28,430 nucleotides of DNA from Flavobacterium sp. (GCF_030146175.1 NZ_JASLCE010000022.1:1-28430), one strand, 5' to 3'; counted from the stretch's first letter, positions 7,736 through 17,028 are shown. Numbers and translations: made by a program. The notes: a model not told the origin generated them from the sequence alone.

Positions 7736-8224
7736 TTATGCTTTTTTCCGAAGATCTGCCATTTTGATGGCTGCGATAGCCGCTTCGGTTCCTTTGTTTC
7801 CATGAACACCGCCACTTCTGTCGATAGACTGTTGCTCGTTATTATCGGTTAGCAAACAGAAAATCACCGGTACATCGGTTTGCACGTTCAGGTCTTTGAT
7901 TCCCTGTGTTACGCCTTCGCAAACAAATTCGAAATGCATGGTCTCCCCTTTTATTACGCATCCGATTACAATAACCACATCCACGTTTTGGGTTTCAATC
8001 ATTTTTTTCGCACCATAAATCAGTTCGAAACTGCCGGGTACATTCCAACGAACCAGATTACTTTCCAGAGCACCACAATCCAGCAAAGCGGCTTCGGCGC
8101 CGGAATACAATCCTTCCGTTACTTTATCGTTCCATTCCGAAACAACAATCCCAAACCGAAAATCTTTCGCGCTTGGGATTGTGTTTTTATCGTAATTGGA
8201 TAAATTTTTATTCGCTGTCGCCAT
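7736..8224 (-). CDS. ribH: 6,7-dimethyl-8-ribityllumazine synthase
   Basis: A 162-residue enzyme that condenses 5-amino-6-ribitylamino-uracil with 3,4-dihydroxy-2-butanone 4-phosphate, the penultimate step of riboflavin synthesis. Visible motifs are SEWN (substrate binding), VPGSFEL (62-68), GCVIKGETMHFEFVCEG with catalytic His97, and the phosphate-binding region QQSIDRSGGVHGNKGTEAA near the C-terminus. Length is normal for icosahedral or pentameric lumazine synthases. No other rib gene lies here. It starts one base after the stop of the upstream TPR gene, so both are one operon. No FMN riboswitch is visible ahead of the operon. Confidence 0.97.
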   Translation of the reverse strand: MATANKNLSNYDKNTIPSAKDFRFGIVVSEWNDKVTEGLYSGAEAALLDCGALESNLVRWNVPGSFELIYGAKKMIETQNVDVVIVIGCVIKGETMHFEFVCEGVTQGIKDLNVQTDVPVIFCLLTDNNEQQSIDRSGGVHGNKGTEAAIAAIKMADLRKKA

Positions 8225-8225
8225 A

Positions 8226-9005
8226 TTATTCTGTCATTGCGATCAACGCATCGATATTAGCACCTTCTGCAGAACCTTCGTATTTTTCTTTAATTTGCGT
8301 AAAGAATTTGGCTGCATCCGCTTTTTTATTCAGTGCCAACGAAATTTGTCCGGCTTTAAATAAAAATCGTGGTGTTGTATATTCGTTATCATTCGCTTCA
8401 GCCGCTTTTTTATAGTACGTTAAAGCATCTTCTTTTTTGTCAAGTTCCGAGAAAGCATCCCCGATACCTCCTAAAGCTAAAGCTTTAAGCATCATATCAT
8501 CGGAAGTAAACTGCTCCAACTGTTGTACAGCTTCTTTGTATTTCGCTGTATTCAGGTACGCCATACCAGCATAATAATGTGCCAGATTAGCCGCTTTTGT
8601 TCCGGAATAATTTTCTGCGATTCCAAGGAATCCTAATTTACCTTCACCACCTTTTAATGATAATGCGAAAAGTGAATCGGTAGCCTGTCCTTCAACAGCT
8701 TGTTGGAAATATTGTTGCGCCTGGAACATTTCATTTGCAGCATCATCCTCCTTTGGTTCTACTACAAATTTGTCATACAAAAGATAACCTGCCGTTGCGA
8801 TAGCAATAGCACCTACAAATCCGAAAATATATTTCTGATTTCTAGCCACCCATTCTTCCGTTCTGGAAGCACCTTCGTCCAATTTATTAAAAACTCCGGC
8901 AGTAGTACTTCCTTTTTCGTCGATAACTACTTGCTCAAATTCGTTTTCAACAGCTTCTTCTTGTGGTTTCGGGGCTTTGTATCCTCTTTTGTTATATGTT
9001 GCCAT
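8226..9005 (-). CDS. membrane-anchored tetratricopeptide repeat protein
   Basis: A 259-residue protein with an acidic cytoplasmic N-terminus (1-58), one transmembrane helix at about 59-77 (YIFGFVGAIAIATAGYLLYD) and a periplasmic C-terminal domain of TPR-like helical pairs from about 90 to the end (for example ALTYYKKAAE and AAKFFTQIKEKYEGS). This layout resembles the YfgM-type TPR proteins that act as periplasmic chaperone partners of the Sec translocon; that role is inferred, not shown. It is the first gene of a two-gene operon with ribH and is divergent from recF. Confidence 0.82.
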   Translation of the reverse strand: MATYNKRGYKAPKPQEEAVENEFEQVVIDEKGSTTAGVFNKLDEGASRTEEWVARNQKYIFGFVGAIAIATAGYLLYDKFVVEPKEDDAANEMFQAQQYFQQAVEGQATDSLFALSLKGGEGKLGFLGIAENYSGTKAANLAHYYAGMAYLNTAKYKEAVQQLEQFTSDDMMLKALALGGIGDAFSELDKKEDALTYYKKAAEANDNEYTTPRFLFKAGQISLALNKKADAAKFFTQIKEKYEGSAEGANIDALIAMTE

Positions 9006-9027
9006 TTATTTTAAATTTAATGAGCTG

Positions 9028-9035
9028 CAAAAATA
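9028..9035 (-). promoter_or_regulatory. putative -7 element of the TPR-ribH operon
   Basis: The minus strand reads TATTTTTG, an exact TAnnTTTG match, 22 bases before the ATG. A TTG at the expected upstream spacing is not evident. Confidence 0.5.
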
Positions 9036-9143
9036 TACTTTTTATTGAAACTTAAAAGCCCTTTTTATCGATATTTTTCAATAATTTGCACCCGCTTTTA
9101 AAAAAAACTGACATAAATATCAGAATTAACCACTTTCCTATCC

Positions 9144-10223
9144 GTGTATTTAAAGACGCTTTCACTGTTTAATTATAAGAATATTGCCGAAGCTACTTAC
9201 GATTTTGATGCCAAAATCAACTGCTTTGTCGGCAAAAACGGTATTGGAAAAACCAATATACTGGATGCTATCTACCATTTGGCCTACGGAAAAAGTTATT
9301 TTAATCCGTTGGCGGTTCAGAACATCCGACATGGAGAGGAGTTTTTTGTAATCGAAGGTCAGTTTGAAAAAGACCAACGTACGGAGCAAATTGTCTGCAG
9401 TTTAAAAAAAGGACAGAAAAAAGTATTAAAACGCAACGGTAAACCTTATGATAAATTTTCAGATCATATCGGTTTTATCCCGTTGGTTATTATTTCCCCG
9501 TCGGATCAAGACCTTATTATAGAAGGTAGCGAAACCCGCCGGAAATTTATCGACAGCGTGATTTCGCAGTCTGACAGTTTGTATTTACAACAACTGATCC
9601 AATACCAGCGTATACTGACACAGCGCAATGCGCTGCTAAAATATTTTGCCTTAAACCATACGTTCGACAAAGAAACCCTTGCCGTATATAATGAGCAACT
9701 TACTGTGATCGGTCAGCAAGTATTCGAAAAGCGCCAGTACTTTATCAACGAATTCATTCCTATTTTCAACCGTTATCACCAGTTGATCACCAATTCCTCC
9801 GAAACGGTACAGATTGTCTATGAAAGTCAGCTTTTTGAAAAAGACATGTTAGCGCTTTTTGACGAGTTCTTATCGAAAGACCGCGCGTTACAATACACCA
9901 GTGTTGGCGTTCATAAAGACGATCTTTCGTTTGAGATTGATCATTTTCCGATTAAAAAATTCGGTTCCCAAGGACAACAAAAATCTTTTTTAATTGCGCT
10001 AAAACTGGCTCAGTTTGAATTTATCAAAAAACTAAACGGCACTGCTCCGATACTCCTTTTTGACGATATATTCGACAAACTGGACGAAAGTCGGGTACAC
10101 AAAATTGTCGAGATGGTTAACGATGAAACCTTCGGACAGCTCTTTATTTCCGACACCCATCCGGAACGTACCGAAGCCATTGTTAAGTCAACCCTACAGA
10201 GTTACACCCTTTTTCAACTGTAA
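9144..10223 (+). CDS. recF: DNA replication and repair protein RecF
   Basis: A 359-residue SMC-like ATPase that helps load RecA at single-strand gaps. Walker A is GKNGIGKTN at about 29-37, the signature region is FGSQGQQKS, and Walker B is [16 protein letters not shown] start at 9144 is chosen because the family begins with a pattern like MYLKxLSLxNYKN, and an in-frame TAA at 9114 leaves no upstream ATG. Promoter-like sequences are weak: TATTTTTC at 9072 and TAATTTG at 9082 are imperfect. The usual flavobacterial neighbour, a small DUF721 gene, is not found after it. Confidence 0.95.
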   Translation: MYLKTLSLFNYKNIAEATYDFDAKINCFVGKNGIGKTNILDAIYHLAYGKSYFNPLAVQNIRHGEEFFVIEGQFEKDQRTEQIVCSLKKGQKKVLKRNGKPYDKFSDHIGFIPLVIISPSDQDLIIEGSETRRKFIDSVISQSDSLYLQQLIQYQRILTQRNALLKYFALNHTFDKETLAVYNEQLTVIGQQVFEKRQYFINEFIPIFNRYHQLITNSSETVQIVYESQLFEKDMLALFDEFLSKDRALQYTSVGVHKDDLSFEIDHFPIKKFGSQGQQKSFLIALKLAQFEFIKKLNGTAPILLFDDIFDKLDESRVHKIVEMVNDETFGQLFISDTHPERTEAIVKSTLQSYTLFQL

Positions 10224-10457
10224 AAAGAACAACTTTCCACTTCTATTCTTACGAAAACAACTGCTTTCAATATCTTTTTTCATAACAAATCTCATATTTA
10301 CTTGGATTTTAATTAAATATTCGTGATATTTATTTTTTGATCCCCAATCTATTAAATAAAAACCATAACTTTCCTAAATTTACAGCCCCAAATACCACTA
10401 CCTGCCTTTCTTTTTAATGCTGTTCAAACGTAGTAACTGACTCATAAAAGATAGCTG
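10224..10457 (+). other. 234-base AT-rich gap with no gene
   Basis: No ORF with a plausible start or family match is visible on either strand, and no strong hairpin. Weak promoter-like strings occur (TATTTTTTG near 10329 and TAAATTTA near 10375), but none matches the full consensus. It presumably holds the promoter of the sensor kinase that follows. Confidence 0.5.
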
Positions 10458-12563
10458 ATGAAGATCCCTTTACAAAAGCGAAAAAAAGTACATATTGCCC
10501 TTTTTATTTCCATCCTCATCATCCAATTGCTTTTTTTCTGGATGTGGTACCAACAAAACAACGAATACAACACGTTATCCGAATCGGTTCAGAATGCCAG
10601 CAAACCCAATCAGGCCGTTTATTTCTCCAATCAGGCTACGCGGAGTTTTTTAAATGCACAGAATGCGTTTAACGATTACTTGTTGAGCTATAAAAAAGCC
10701 TCTTTAAATCAATACGAGCGCTCCATTCAGGAGATGACCGTTTATCTGGACAGTTTGGATCAGCTTACGGCTGTAAACAAAGATTTTTTCAATGTGATCA
10801 AATCAAAAGAAACTACCGAAAAACAAATCTACTATATTCGCAAGCAGTTGGATTCCCTGATGCGAAAAGGCGTCATTTCCTTAATGGGGAACGATTCGCT
10901 TCCGTCTAACTTCAATATCCGGAAATTCAATTATGCAAAAACCCTGAATTCGATCAGCTACGACACGACACTCACGTCCGATAAAGACCGTAAAAACGGT
11001 TTTTTTTCCCGAATCGGAAAAGCTATTTCCGGAAAAAACAATATCATGAAAGAGCGACTTCAGGTACGCATTAAAATGGTATACGGGAATACCGAAAAAA
11101 TCGGTTCGTTTGAAGACCAGCTTAAAAACACCTTTAGTACTATTGATCAATATTATACTCAGGAATTTAAAAAACTAAACCGAACGTATAATAACCTTCG
11201 AAAAAAGGATCGGGAATTATTAGAAATCAACAAAACCATTCTGCGCAACAGTCAGGAGATATTACAAGTCTACTCGGATTCGGCTCAGGAGCTCGACAAA
11301 TTAAAATACGCAACAGCACTCAAAAACATCGAAAAACAGCGTACCCTGATTCTGGCATTGCTTCCAATCATGGTTATCATCACCATAATCTTATTGTTCT
11401 ATACGCAGTTTGCGTATATCTACGAAAAGAGCCTGTTGGATGCGAAGACCGAAGCCGAAAAAAATCTGGAATTCAAAAACCGTATCATTGGTATGTTGAG
11501 TCACGAAATGCGGGCACCACTTCATATTATTTCGAACTTTTCGAAACGACTAAAATCGGCTACACTGCCGGAAACCGCACTTCCTACGGTCAATTCGTTA
11601 ATTTTCACATCCAATTCGCTACAAATTACCGTCAATCAGATTCTTGATTTTTTTAAAAATAAAAGCAGCAAGCTGGTCGTATACAATTCCAACTTCAACC
11701 TGAAAAACGAAATCCTGTCGGTATTGGAATCATTACATTCGTTGGCCGAAATCAAAAAAATAGACCTAAATCATACGATTGACTCAAAACTGGACACTAT
11801 AGTCTGGGCAGATAATGTAAAAATACACCAGCTTTTTTATAATATTATCGGGAACGCCATCAAGTTTACCGATCAGGGAAGCATTACCGTTACAGCCGGT
11901 TTATCGGATAAAGGCACGCAATACCTCCTGGAGGTTACAATTAAAGACACTGGAGCCGGTATTCCGCCCGAAGACTTGGAAAATATATTTGACCAGCATT
12001 ATCAGAGTAAATTCCATTCCGAGCAGAGCAAGCTTGGTGCCGGACTTGGTTTAAATCTGTGTAAAGAAATCGTCGATCTTTTTGGCGGTACGATCACCGT
12101 AAACAGCGTCCTACAAAAAGGAACCGAAATTCATTTTTCGTTACTCTTAAACAAATCCCGCGATGTTAAAACAAGTTTGGAGCAACTATTGGAAATCAAC
12201 CGTAAAAAAACTCTTACCATTGCCATCGTTGACGATGACGCCATTACGTTGGCCAGTCTTAAAAAAATGATCCGCAATACCAATGCCGAAGTCAGCACGT
12301 TTACAACGGCTAGCGAATTGCAAAATCATCTTAGCAACCACACCACAGATCTGGTGATTACCGACTTACAGCTGGGGACGTTTTCCGGTATTCAAATCGC
12401 CCGGGAAATACGAAAAAACCATTCGATTCCAATTATAGCGGTTACCGGCGATGACTATTGGGCGCAGGAAAAAGCAACCGATGACGCTCCGTTTGAAACC
12501 GTCATTCTTAAACCCGTAAACAAAGAAGAACTTTATACCAAAATTTTAAAAATTGTAAGTTGA
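10458..12563 (+). CDS. hybrid sensor histidine kinase/response regulator
   Basis: A 701-residue membrane kinase. A transmembrane helix at about 12-30 and another at 296-320 flank a roughly 265-residue extracytoplasmic, mostly helical sensor region that I cannot assign to a known domain. The kinase core has HisKA with phospho-acceptor His349 (MLSHEMRAPL) and a HATPase domain with N-box NIIGNAIKF, DTGAGIP and GAGLGLNL. A C-terminal receiver (from about 586) has the acidic cluster VDDD, phospho-acceptor Asp636 (VITDLQLG) and Lys685 (ILKPVN). There is no DNA-binding output domain and no response-regulator gene next to it, so the downstream partner lies elsewhere. Signal unknown. Confidence 0.93.
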   Translation: MKIPLQKRKKVHIALFISILIIQLLFFWMWYQQNNEYNTLSESVQNASKPNQAVYFSNQATRSFLNAQNAFNDYLLSYKKASLNQYERSIQEMTVYLDSLDQLTAVNKDFFNVIKSKETTEKQIYYIRKQLDSLMRKGVISLMGNDSLPSNFNIRKFNYAKTLNSISYDTTLTSDKDRKNGFFSRIGKAISGKNNIMKERLQVRIKMVYGNTEKIGSFEDQLKNTFSTIDQYYTQEFKKLNRTYNNLRKKDRELLEINKTILRNSQEILQVYSDSAQELDKLKYATALKNIEKQRTLILALLPIMVIITIILLFYTQFAYIYEKSLLDAKTEAEKNLEFKNRIIGMLSHEMRAPLHIISNFSKRLKSATLPETALPTVNSLIFTSNSLQITVNQILDFFKNKSSKLVVYNSNFNLKNEILSVLESLHSLAEIKKIDLNHTIDSKLDTIVWADNVKIHQLFYNIIGNAIKFTDQGSITVTAGLSDKGTQYLLEVTIKDTGAGIPPEDLENIFDQHYQSKFHSEQSKLGAGLGLNLCKEIVDLFGGTITVNSVLQKGTEIHFSLLLNKSRDVKTSLEQLLEINRKKTLTIAIVDDDAITLASLKKMIRNTNAEVSTFTTASELQNHLSNHTTDLVITDLQLGTFSGIQIAREIRKNHSIPIIAVTGDDYWAQEKATDDAPFETVILKPVNKEELYTKILKIVS

Positions 12564-12656
12564 TCATCGTTGTTTTTTACGAATTCTGACAGCGAAAAGA
12601 AACGGAATTCAAAATGGTTTACCTATTTTTACACCATCAAAAAATCATATGTATTC

Positions 12657-13670
12657 ATGATCATTTCTTCAGACTTTTCGCTTAAAAAATACAACACATT
12701 TGGGATTGAGGCTAAGGCCAGTACATTTGTTTCGGTGACCAACGAAACCGAACTGGCGGAAATTTTACAAAAGCACCATTCGGAAAAACCTTTTATTTTG
12801 GGCGGTGGCAGTAATATGTTACTCACTCAAGATATCGACCGACTGGTAATCCATGTTAATTTGAAAGGAAAAACCATTCTTGAAGAAAACGACGACTATG
12901 CATTGGTTAACGCACAAGCCGGTGAAAACTGGCATGAATTTGTGCTTTGGTGTATTGATCACCAACTTGGCGGACTGGAAAACCTGTCGTTGATTCCCGG
13001 AAATGTCGGCACCACTCCAATTCAGAATATTGGTGCTTACGGTGTGGAAATCAAAGACACCTTTGTTTCTTGTCGGGCAATGAATATTGCGACACAGGAA
13101 ATTGTAACTTTCGACAAAGCACAATGCCAGTTTGGTTATCGCGAAAGTATCTTTAAAAATCAGGAAAAAGATCGTTTTGTAATCCTGTCGGTCACCTTTA
13201 AACTTACCCGAAACCACCATAAAATCAACACCTCCTATGGTGCGATCGAAGCCGAACTAACACGTCATAACATTACTCATCCGACTATTAAAGACGTAAG
13301 TAATGCCGTGATCGCCATCCGTCAGAGCAAACTTCCCGATCCGAAAGAACTTGGAAACAGTGGCAGTTTTTTTAAAAACCCGGTGATTCCTAAAGTGGCT
13401 TATGATAAAATACAAAGTCAGTATCCCGACATGCCGCATTATACGGTTTCCGAAACGGAAGTAAAAGTCCCGGCGGGCTGGCTTATCGAACAAGCCGGTT
13501 TTAAAGGCAAACGATTTGGCGATGCCGGAATACACCAGCACCAGGCTTTGGTATTGGTAAACTACGGAAATGCCACCGGAGCGGAAATTCTGGCGGTATC
13601 TAAAAATATCCAGAAAACCATTTTTGAAAAATTCGGAATTGCAATAGAAGCCGAAGTCAATATTATCTAA
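12657..13670 (+). CDS. murB: UDP-N-acetylenolpyruvoylglucosamine reductase
   Basis: A 337-residue FAD enzyme that reduces UDP-GlcNAc-enolpyruvate to UDP-MurNAc in peptidoglycan synthesis. FAD-binding motifs are NTFGIEA (13-19), GGGSN (49-53) and SLIPGNVGTTPIQNIGAYG (111-129). The active site shows GYRESIFK (Tyr161, Arg162) and NSGSFFKNP (likely proton donor Ser237). The GYRES loop and length match the E. coli-like type I form. The frame is open upstream to 12570, but the extra 29 residues are unlike the family, so the ATG at 12657, directly before IISSDFSLKKYNTFG, is chosen. The PaiB-like gene follows after 2 bases. Confidence 0.96.
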   Translation: MIISSDFSLKKYNTFGIEAKASTFVSVTNETELAEILQKHHSEKPFILGGGSNMLLTQDIDRLVIHVNLKGKTILEENDDYALVNAQAGENWHEFVLWCIDHQLGGLENLSLIPGNVGTTPIQNIGAYGVEIKDTFVSCRAMNIATQEIVTFDKAQCQFGYRESIFKNQEKDRFVILSVTFKLTRNHHKINTSYGAIEAELTRHNITHPTIKDVSNAVIAIRQSKLPDPKELGNSGSFFKNPVIPKVAYDKIQSQYPDMPHYTVSETEVKVPAGWLIEQAGFKGKRFGDAGIHQHQALVLVNYGNATGAEILAVSKNIQKTIFEKFGIAIEAEVNII

Positions 13671-13672
13671 AA

Positions 13673-14287
13673 ATGTATATCGACGAGCAGTATCAGAACA
13701 ACGATCCCGAAGCGATCCGCGATTTTATCCGACAGAACAGTTTTGGGATACTGATCAATCAAACCGAAGGAAAACCATGGGGCACTCATATTCCATTGGA
13801 ACTCGAACACAATCCGGAAGGCAAAGAAGTACTTTACGGTCATATTGCCAAAGCCAATCCGCAAGCTGCAGCCTTACAAAGCGGTGCTACGGTATTGGCA
13901 ATTTTCAACGGACCGCACCATTATATTTCCTCTTCCTGGTATGATCATGAAAATGTCCCGACGTGGAATTATATTGCGGTGCATATCTACGGTACCATCC
14001 GTATTATCGAAGGTGACGAACTTTTATTTTCGCTAAAAAAACTAGTCGACAAATACGAAGCCACTTCCGAAAATCCGATAAAAATTGAAAACCTGTCGGC
14101 TAAAACCATGCGTCAGGTAAACGGCATTACTGCATTTGAGATTTGTATTGATCAAATTCAAGCGGTTCACAAACTCTCTCAAAACCGGGACGATAAGAAT
14201 CATACGGCCATTATCGAAAAACTGGAAAACCAAAAGAATCCGAATGCGATTCACATTGCTCGGGAAATGCGAAAAAACCGGAAATAA
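13673..14287 (+). CDS. PaiB-like FMN-binding protein
   Basis: A 204-residue protein of the PaiB family (split-barrel FMN-binding fold). Signatures are GTHIPLEL (37-44), GHIAKANPQ, and GPHHYISSSWYDHENVPTWNYIAVHIYG (about 79-106). B. subtilis PaiB was described as a negative regulator of sporulation and protease genes, but other members look like flavoenzymes, so a regulatory role should not be assumed. No helix-turn-helix is visible. It starts 2 bases after the murB stop, so the two are co-transcribed. Confidence 0.88.
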   Translation: MYIDEQYQNNDPEAIRDFIRQNSFGILINQTEGKPWGTHIPLELEHNPEGKEVLYGHIAKANPQAAALQSGATVLAIFNGPHHYISSSWYDHENVPTWNYIAVHIYGTIRIIEGDELLFSLKKLVDKYEATSENPIKIENLSAKTMRQVNGITAFEICIDQIQAVHKLSQNRDDKNHTAIIEKLENQKNPNAIHIAREMRKNRK

Positions 14288-14313
14288 GCTTCGAGGAATT
14301 TGCTAAAATCCAA

Positions 14314-14343
14314 TTGGGATTTAACATTTGATTCGTACCTTTG
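14314..14343 (+). promoter_or_regulatory. consensus Bacteroidetes promoter before the glycosyltransferase
   Basis: TTG at 14314-14316, a 19-base spacer, then TACCTTTG at 14336-14343. This fits the TTG-N19-TAnnTTTG pattern exactly. Transcription should begin near 14350, about 23 bases before the ATG at 14373. It rules out the in-frame TTG at 14328, which lies within the promoter itself. Confidence 0.8.
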
Positions 14344-14372
14344 TCCCTTCTTTAATCCCTGATGAATTGCAT

Positions 14373-15479
14373 ATGTTAACAATTCTACTCTATATTTTTA
14401 TCGGAATTATTGCCATCCAGATTTTCTATTATTTGATCATTTTTGGCAAATTTGCATTCGCTCCAGCTCAAAAGATTACCTCGAAACGCATTCCGGTTTC
14501 GGTAATTGTATGCGCTAAAAATGAAGCGGAAAACGTAGCCAAATTCATCCCGATTTTAGCCGATCAGAACTATCCCGACTACGAGATTGTTTTAATTGAC
14601 GATGCATCGAGCGATGATACACTGGAAATTTTTGAAGCGTTTGAAAAACAATATGCCAACATCCGACTGGTAAAAGTTCAGAATAACGAAGCGTTCTGGG
14701 GAAATAAAAAATTCGCGTTAACACTTGGAATTAAAGCCGCCCGAAAAGAATATTTACTTTTTACCGATGCCGATTGTTATCCGACTTCCAAGGATTGGAT
14801 TACCCAAATGACCTCTCAGTTTACCTTACATAAAACCATTATTTTAGGATACGGTGCTTACGAAAAAATCAAAGGATCCTTTTTAAATAAGATCATTCGT
14901 TTTGAAACGCTTTTAACGGCGGTTCAATATTTTTCGTGGGCCAAAATGGGCAAACCTTATATGGGAGTGGGCCGAAATCTGGCCTATAAAAGAGAGGAGT
15001 TTTTTAAAGTAAACGGATTTATGGATCATATGAAAGTACGCTCCGGCGATGATGATCTGTTTATCAATCAGGCGGCAAACCGCAAAAACACAGCGATTTG
15101 TTACAGTCCGGAAAGTTTTACGATTTCGGCTCCCAAAACGAGCTATAAAACCTGGTTTCAGCAAAAACGACGTCATGTTTCGACGGCGTCCTATTATAAA
15201 AGCTTTGATAAATTCCAACTGGGACTTTTCTTTTTCTCACAGCTTTCCTTTTTTATACTGGCCATTTTATTACTGGCATTCCAATTTCAATGGATGATTG
15301 TGGCCGGATTAATCGTTGTCCGCTATATTTTCACCTGGATCACTTTGGGCTATGCTTCGGGCAAATTGCATGAAAAAGATGTGATGTATTGGTTTCCGAT
15401 TATCGAATTAATCCTTATCTTCACACAACTAAACGTGTATTTCACCAACTCTTTTTCAAAACCGGTACATTGGAAATAA
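14373..15479 (+). CDS. family 2 glycosyltransferase, membrane-bound
   Basis: A 368-residue GT-A fold glycosyltransferase. An N-terminal transmembrane helix (about 2-24) precedes the catalytic domain: VIVCAKNEAENV, IDDASSDDT (Asp76-Asp77), the DxD-like TDADC (132-134), GDDDLF (225-229) and QQKRRH (263-268). Two or three C-terminal helices follow (about 280-350). This resembles processive or membrane-embedded GT2 enzymes of envelope polysaccharide or glycolipid synthesis, but donor and acceptor cannot be told. The start is placed at the ATG at 14373 because the upstream frame runs into the promoter. Its 3' end overlaps the sigma factor gene by 10 bases. Confidence 0.9.
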   Translation: MLTILLYIFIGIIAIQIFYYLIIFGKFAFAPAQKITSKRIPVSVIVCAKNEAENVAKFIPILADQNYPDYEIVLIDDASSDDTLEIFEAFEKQYANIRLVKVQNNEAFWGNKKFALTLGIKAARKEYLLFTDADCYPTSKDWITQMTSQFTLHKTIILGYGAYEKIKGSFLNKIIRFETLLTAVQYFSWAKMGKPYMGVGRNLAYKREEFFKVNGFMDHMKVRSGDDDLFINQAANRKNTAICYSPESFTISAPKTSYKTWFQQKRRHVSTASYYKSFDKFQLGLFFFSQLSFFILAILLLAFQFQWMIVAGLIVVRYIFTWITLGYASGKLHEKDVMYWFPIIELILIFTQLNVYFTNSFSKPVHWK

Positions 15480-16036
15480 ATTCGGAAATAATTCAAAGGA
15501 ATATTGAAAAAGCAAAAGCCGGCGATCAGGTTGCTTTTACGTTTTTACTGGACTTTTTCTGGAATGAGATTTACGGGTTTATGCTAAAACGTACGGAAAA
15601 CGAAACCGATACGGAAGACATCGCCATCGAAACGTTTGCCAAAGCTTTTGATAAAATCACCTCCTATAATCCTGAATTCGGTTTTAACACCTGGTTGATT
15701 GCCATTGCCAAAAATGTACATATCGACATGTTGCGCAAAAAGAAATCGGCTTTATTTTTAGGAACCATCGACGAAGAAAACCAACAGGCATATAATGTAA
15801 TCGACTCCACTCCTACCATCGAAGACGAGATTATCAAAGAGCAGAATCTGGCTCGATTATTACAATACATTAAAGAATTAAAACCGGCCTATCAGGAGGT
15901 TATTCAACTGCGGTATTTTCAGGAGATGAGTTATCAGGAAATAGCCGATCAGTTGGAAGAACCGTTGAACAATGTAAAAATCAAATTGCTCCGGGCGAAA
16001 AAACTACTGGCGGAAATTATTCAGCAAAAAAAATAA
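15470..16036 (+). CDS. sigma-70 family (ECF-like) RNA polymerase sigma factor
   Basis: A 188-residue sigma factor with region 2 (AKAGDQVAFTFLLDFFWNEIYGF, then DTEDIAIETFAKAFDKI and FNTWLIAIAKNVHIDMLR) and region 4 (LKPAYQEVIQLRYFQEMSYQEIADQLEEPLNNVKIKLLRAKKLL), joined by a short linker without region 3. The frame is open upstream to 15389, but that part lies within the glycosyltransferase. The TTG at 15470, just before EINSEIIQRN, is the likely start, since no ATG occurs until region 2. It overlaps the glycosyltransferase stop, suggesting coupled translation. No anti-sigma gene is adjacent; a TonB-type gene follows. Confidence 0.9.
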   Translation: MEINSEIIQRNIEKAKAGDQVAFTFLLDFFWNEIYGFMLKRTENETDTEDIAIETFAKAFDKITSYNPEFGFNTWLIAIAKNVHIDMLRKKKSALFLGTIDEENQQAYNVIDSTPTIEDEIIKEQNLARLLQYIKELKPAYQEVIQLRYFQEMSYQEIADQLEEPLNNVKIKLLRAKKLLAEIIQQKK

Positions 16037-16199
16037 TTTTATTTTTCACAACGCAACCTTTCAAAATCTTCGAATTCATTTACAAAATCTCAATCAAGAG
16101 AAATATATCTCATTTTATTAACATTTGAAATACTAATACTACAACATCTAACGTTATACAGGTATATACCACTATATTCTAACCTTAAACTACGTTATC
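16037..16199 (+). other. leader region of the TonB-type gene with a palindrome
   Basis: No ORF is visible. The perfect 10-bp palindrome GGTATATACC lies at 16161-16170, 30 bases before the ATG, and GAGA/TCTC arms at 16098-16111 flank an AT core. Either could be an operator, but no exact TAnnTTTG element is present. Confidence 0.3.
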
Positions 16200-17021
16200 A
16201 TGTCTAAATTAAACATCTACGAAACCAAATGGATCGATTTGGTTTTTGAAGGCCGTAACAAAGCTTACGGCGCCTATCAATTACGAGCCGAAAATCCAAA
16301 GACAACACTAAAAGCTTTATGCGTTGGTGTTTTACTATTGAGTTCTGCTATTGCCGTTCCGATTATTGTAAATTCACGTAACAGCGGAAACGATATGGCG
16401 GATAACATTCCAAAAATATTTAACGATCCCATTGTTGTTGTAGATCTTACACCAATACAACCTAAAAAATTAGAGGAGCCAAAATTGGAAACCACACCTT
16501 CCGATCCGGTAAAAAAAATTAAATATGTTGGGTTTACACCGGTTGCCAAAAATCAGGCGACTCAGGAAGTTCCTACCAATGAGCAATTAAATAATGCCGC
16601 TATCAGTACCGAAAACAGCGAAGGAACCGGAACCACCACGAGTCTTAGTGTTGCTTCACAACCAACCGGAAATGGCGCCGGAAACGGAATAGAAAGCACT
16701 AACAATATCAACTCCACTTACGAATTGGAAGCCTTACCGCAATATCCGGGTGGCATTGATGCCTTTTTGGCAACTGTTGGCAAGCGTTTTAAAACACCCG
16801 AAATGGACGAATTAAAAACGTTTAAGGTATTGGTGTATTTCGTGATCGAAAAAGACGGTAGCTTATCCAATATCCGGGTAACACGTGATCCGGGGTATGG
16901 TTTGGGTAAAGAAGCCATTCGGGTGCTAAATTCCATGACTACCAAATGGACACCGGGCTATCGAAACGGTCAGCCGGCACGAACCGCTTATAATCTTCCA
17001 ATAACCGTGAATGTGAATTAA
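16200..17021 (+). CDS. TonB-type energy transducer
   Basis: A 273-residue protein with a short cytoplasmic N-terminus, one transmembrane helix at about 37-58, a Pro/Glu/Lys-containing periplasmic spacer (about 75-125), a Gly/Ser/Asn/Thr-rich linker (about 135-172) and a C-terminal TonB domain (about 173-273) with LPQYPGGIDAF and a YPGG-type start, VYFVIEKDGSLSNI and the KWTPGYRNGQPARTAYNLPI end. TonB proteins pass proton-motive energy to outer-membrane receptors. The N-terminal pattern WIDLVFEGRNKAYGAYQLR is typical of Bacteroidetes homologues. ExbB and ExbD are not encoded here, so they must act from elsewhere. Confidence 0.92.
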   Translation: MSKLNIYETKWIDLVFEGRNKAYGAYQLRAENPKTTLKALCVGVLLLSSAIAVPIIVNSRNSGNDMADNIPKIFNDPIVVVDLTPIQPKKLEEPKLETTPSDPVKKIKYVGFTPVAKNQATQEVPTNEQLNNAAISTENSEGTGTTTSLSVASQPTGNGAGNGIESTNNINSTYELEALPQYPGGIDAFLATVGKRFKTPEMDELKTFKVLVYFVIEKDGSLSNIRVTRDPGYGLGKEAIRVLNSMTTKWTPGYRNGQPARTAYNLPITVNVN

Positions 17022-17028
17022 GAAGGAA

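Noticed and set aside
10224..10457. A DUF721 or other small gene after recF
   Set aside because: The stretch is AT-rich with no plausible open frame or family pattern on either strand.
12570..12656. N-terminal extension of murB (extra 29 residues)
   Set aside because: It is unlike MurB, and the ATG at 12657 fits the usual family start.
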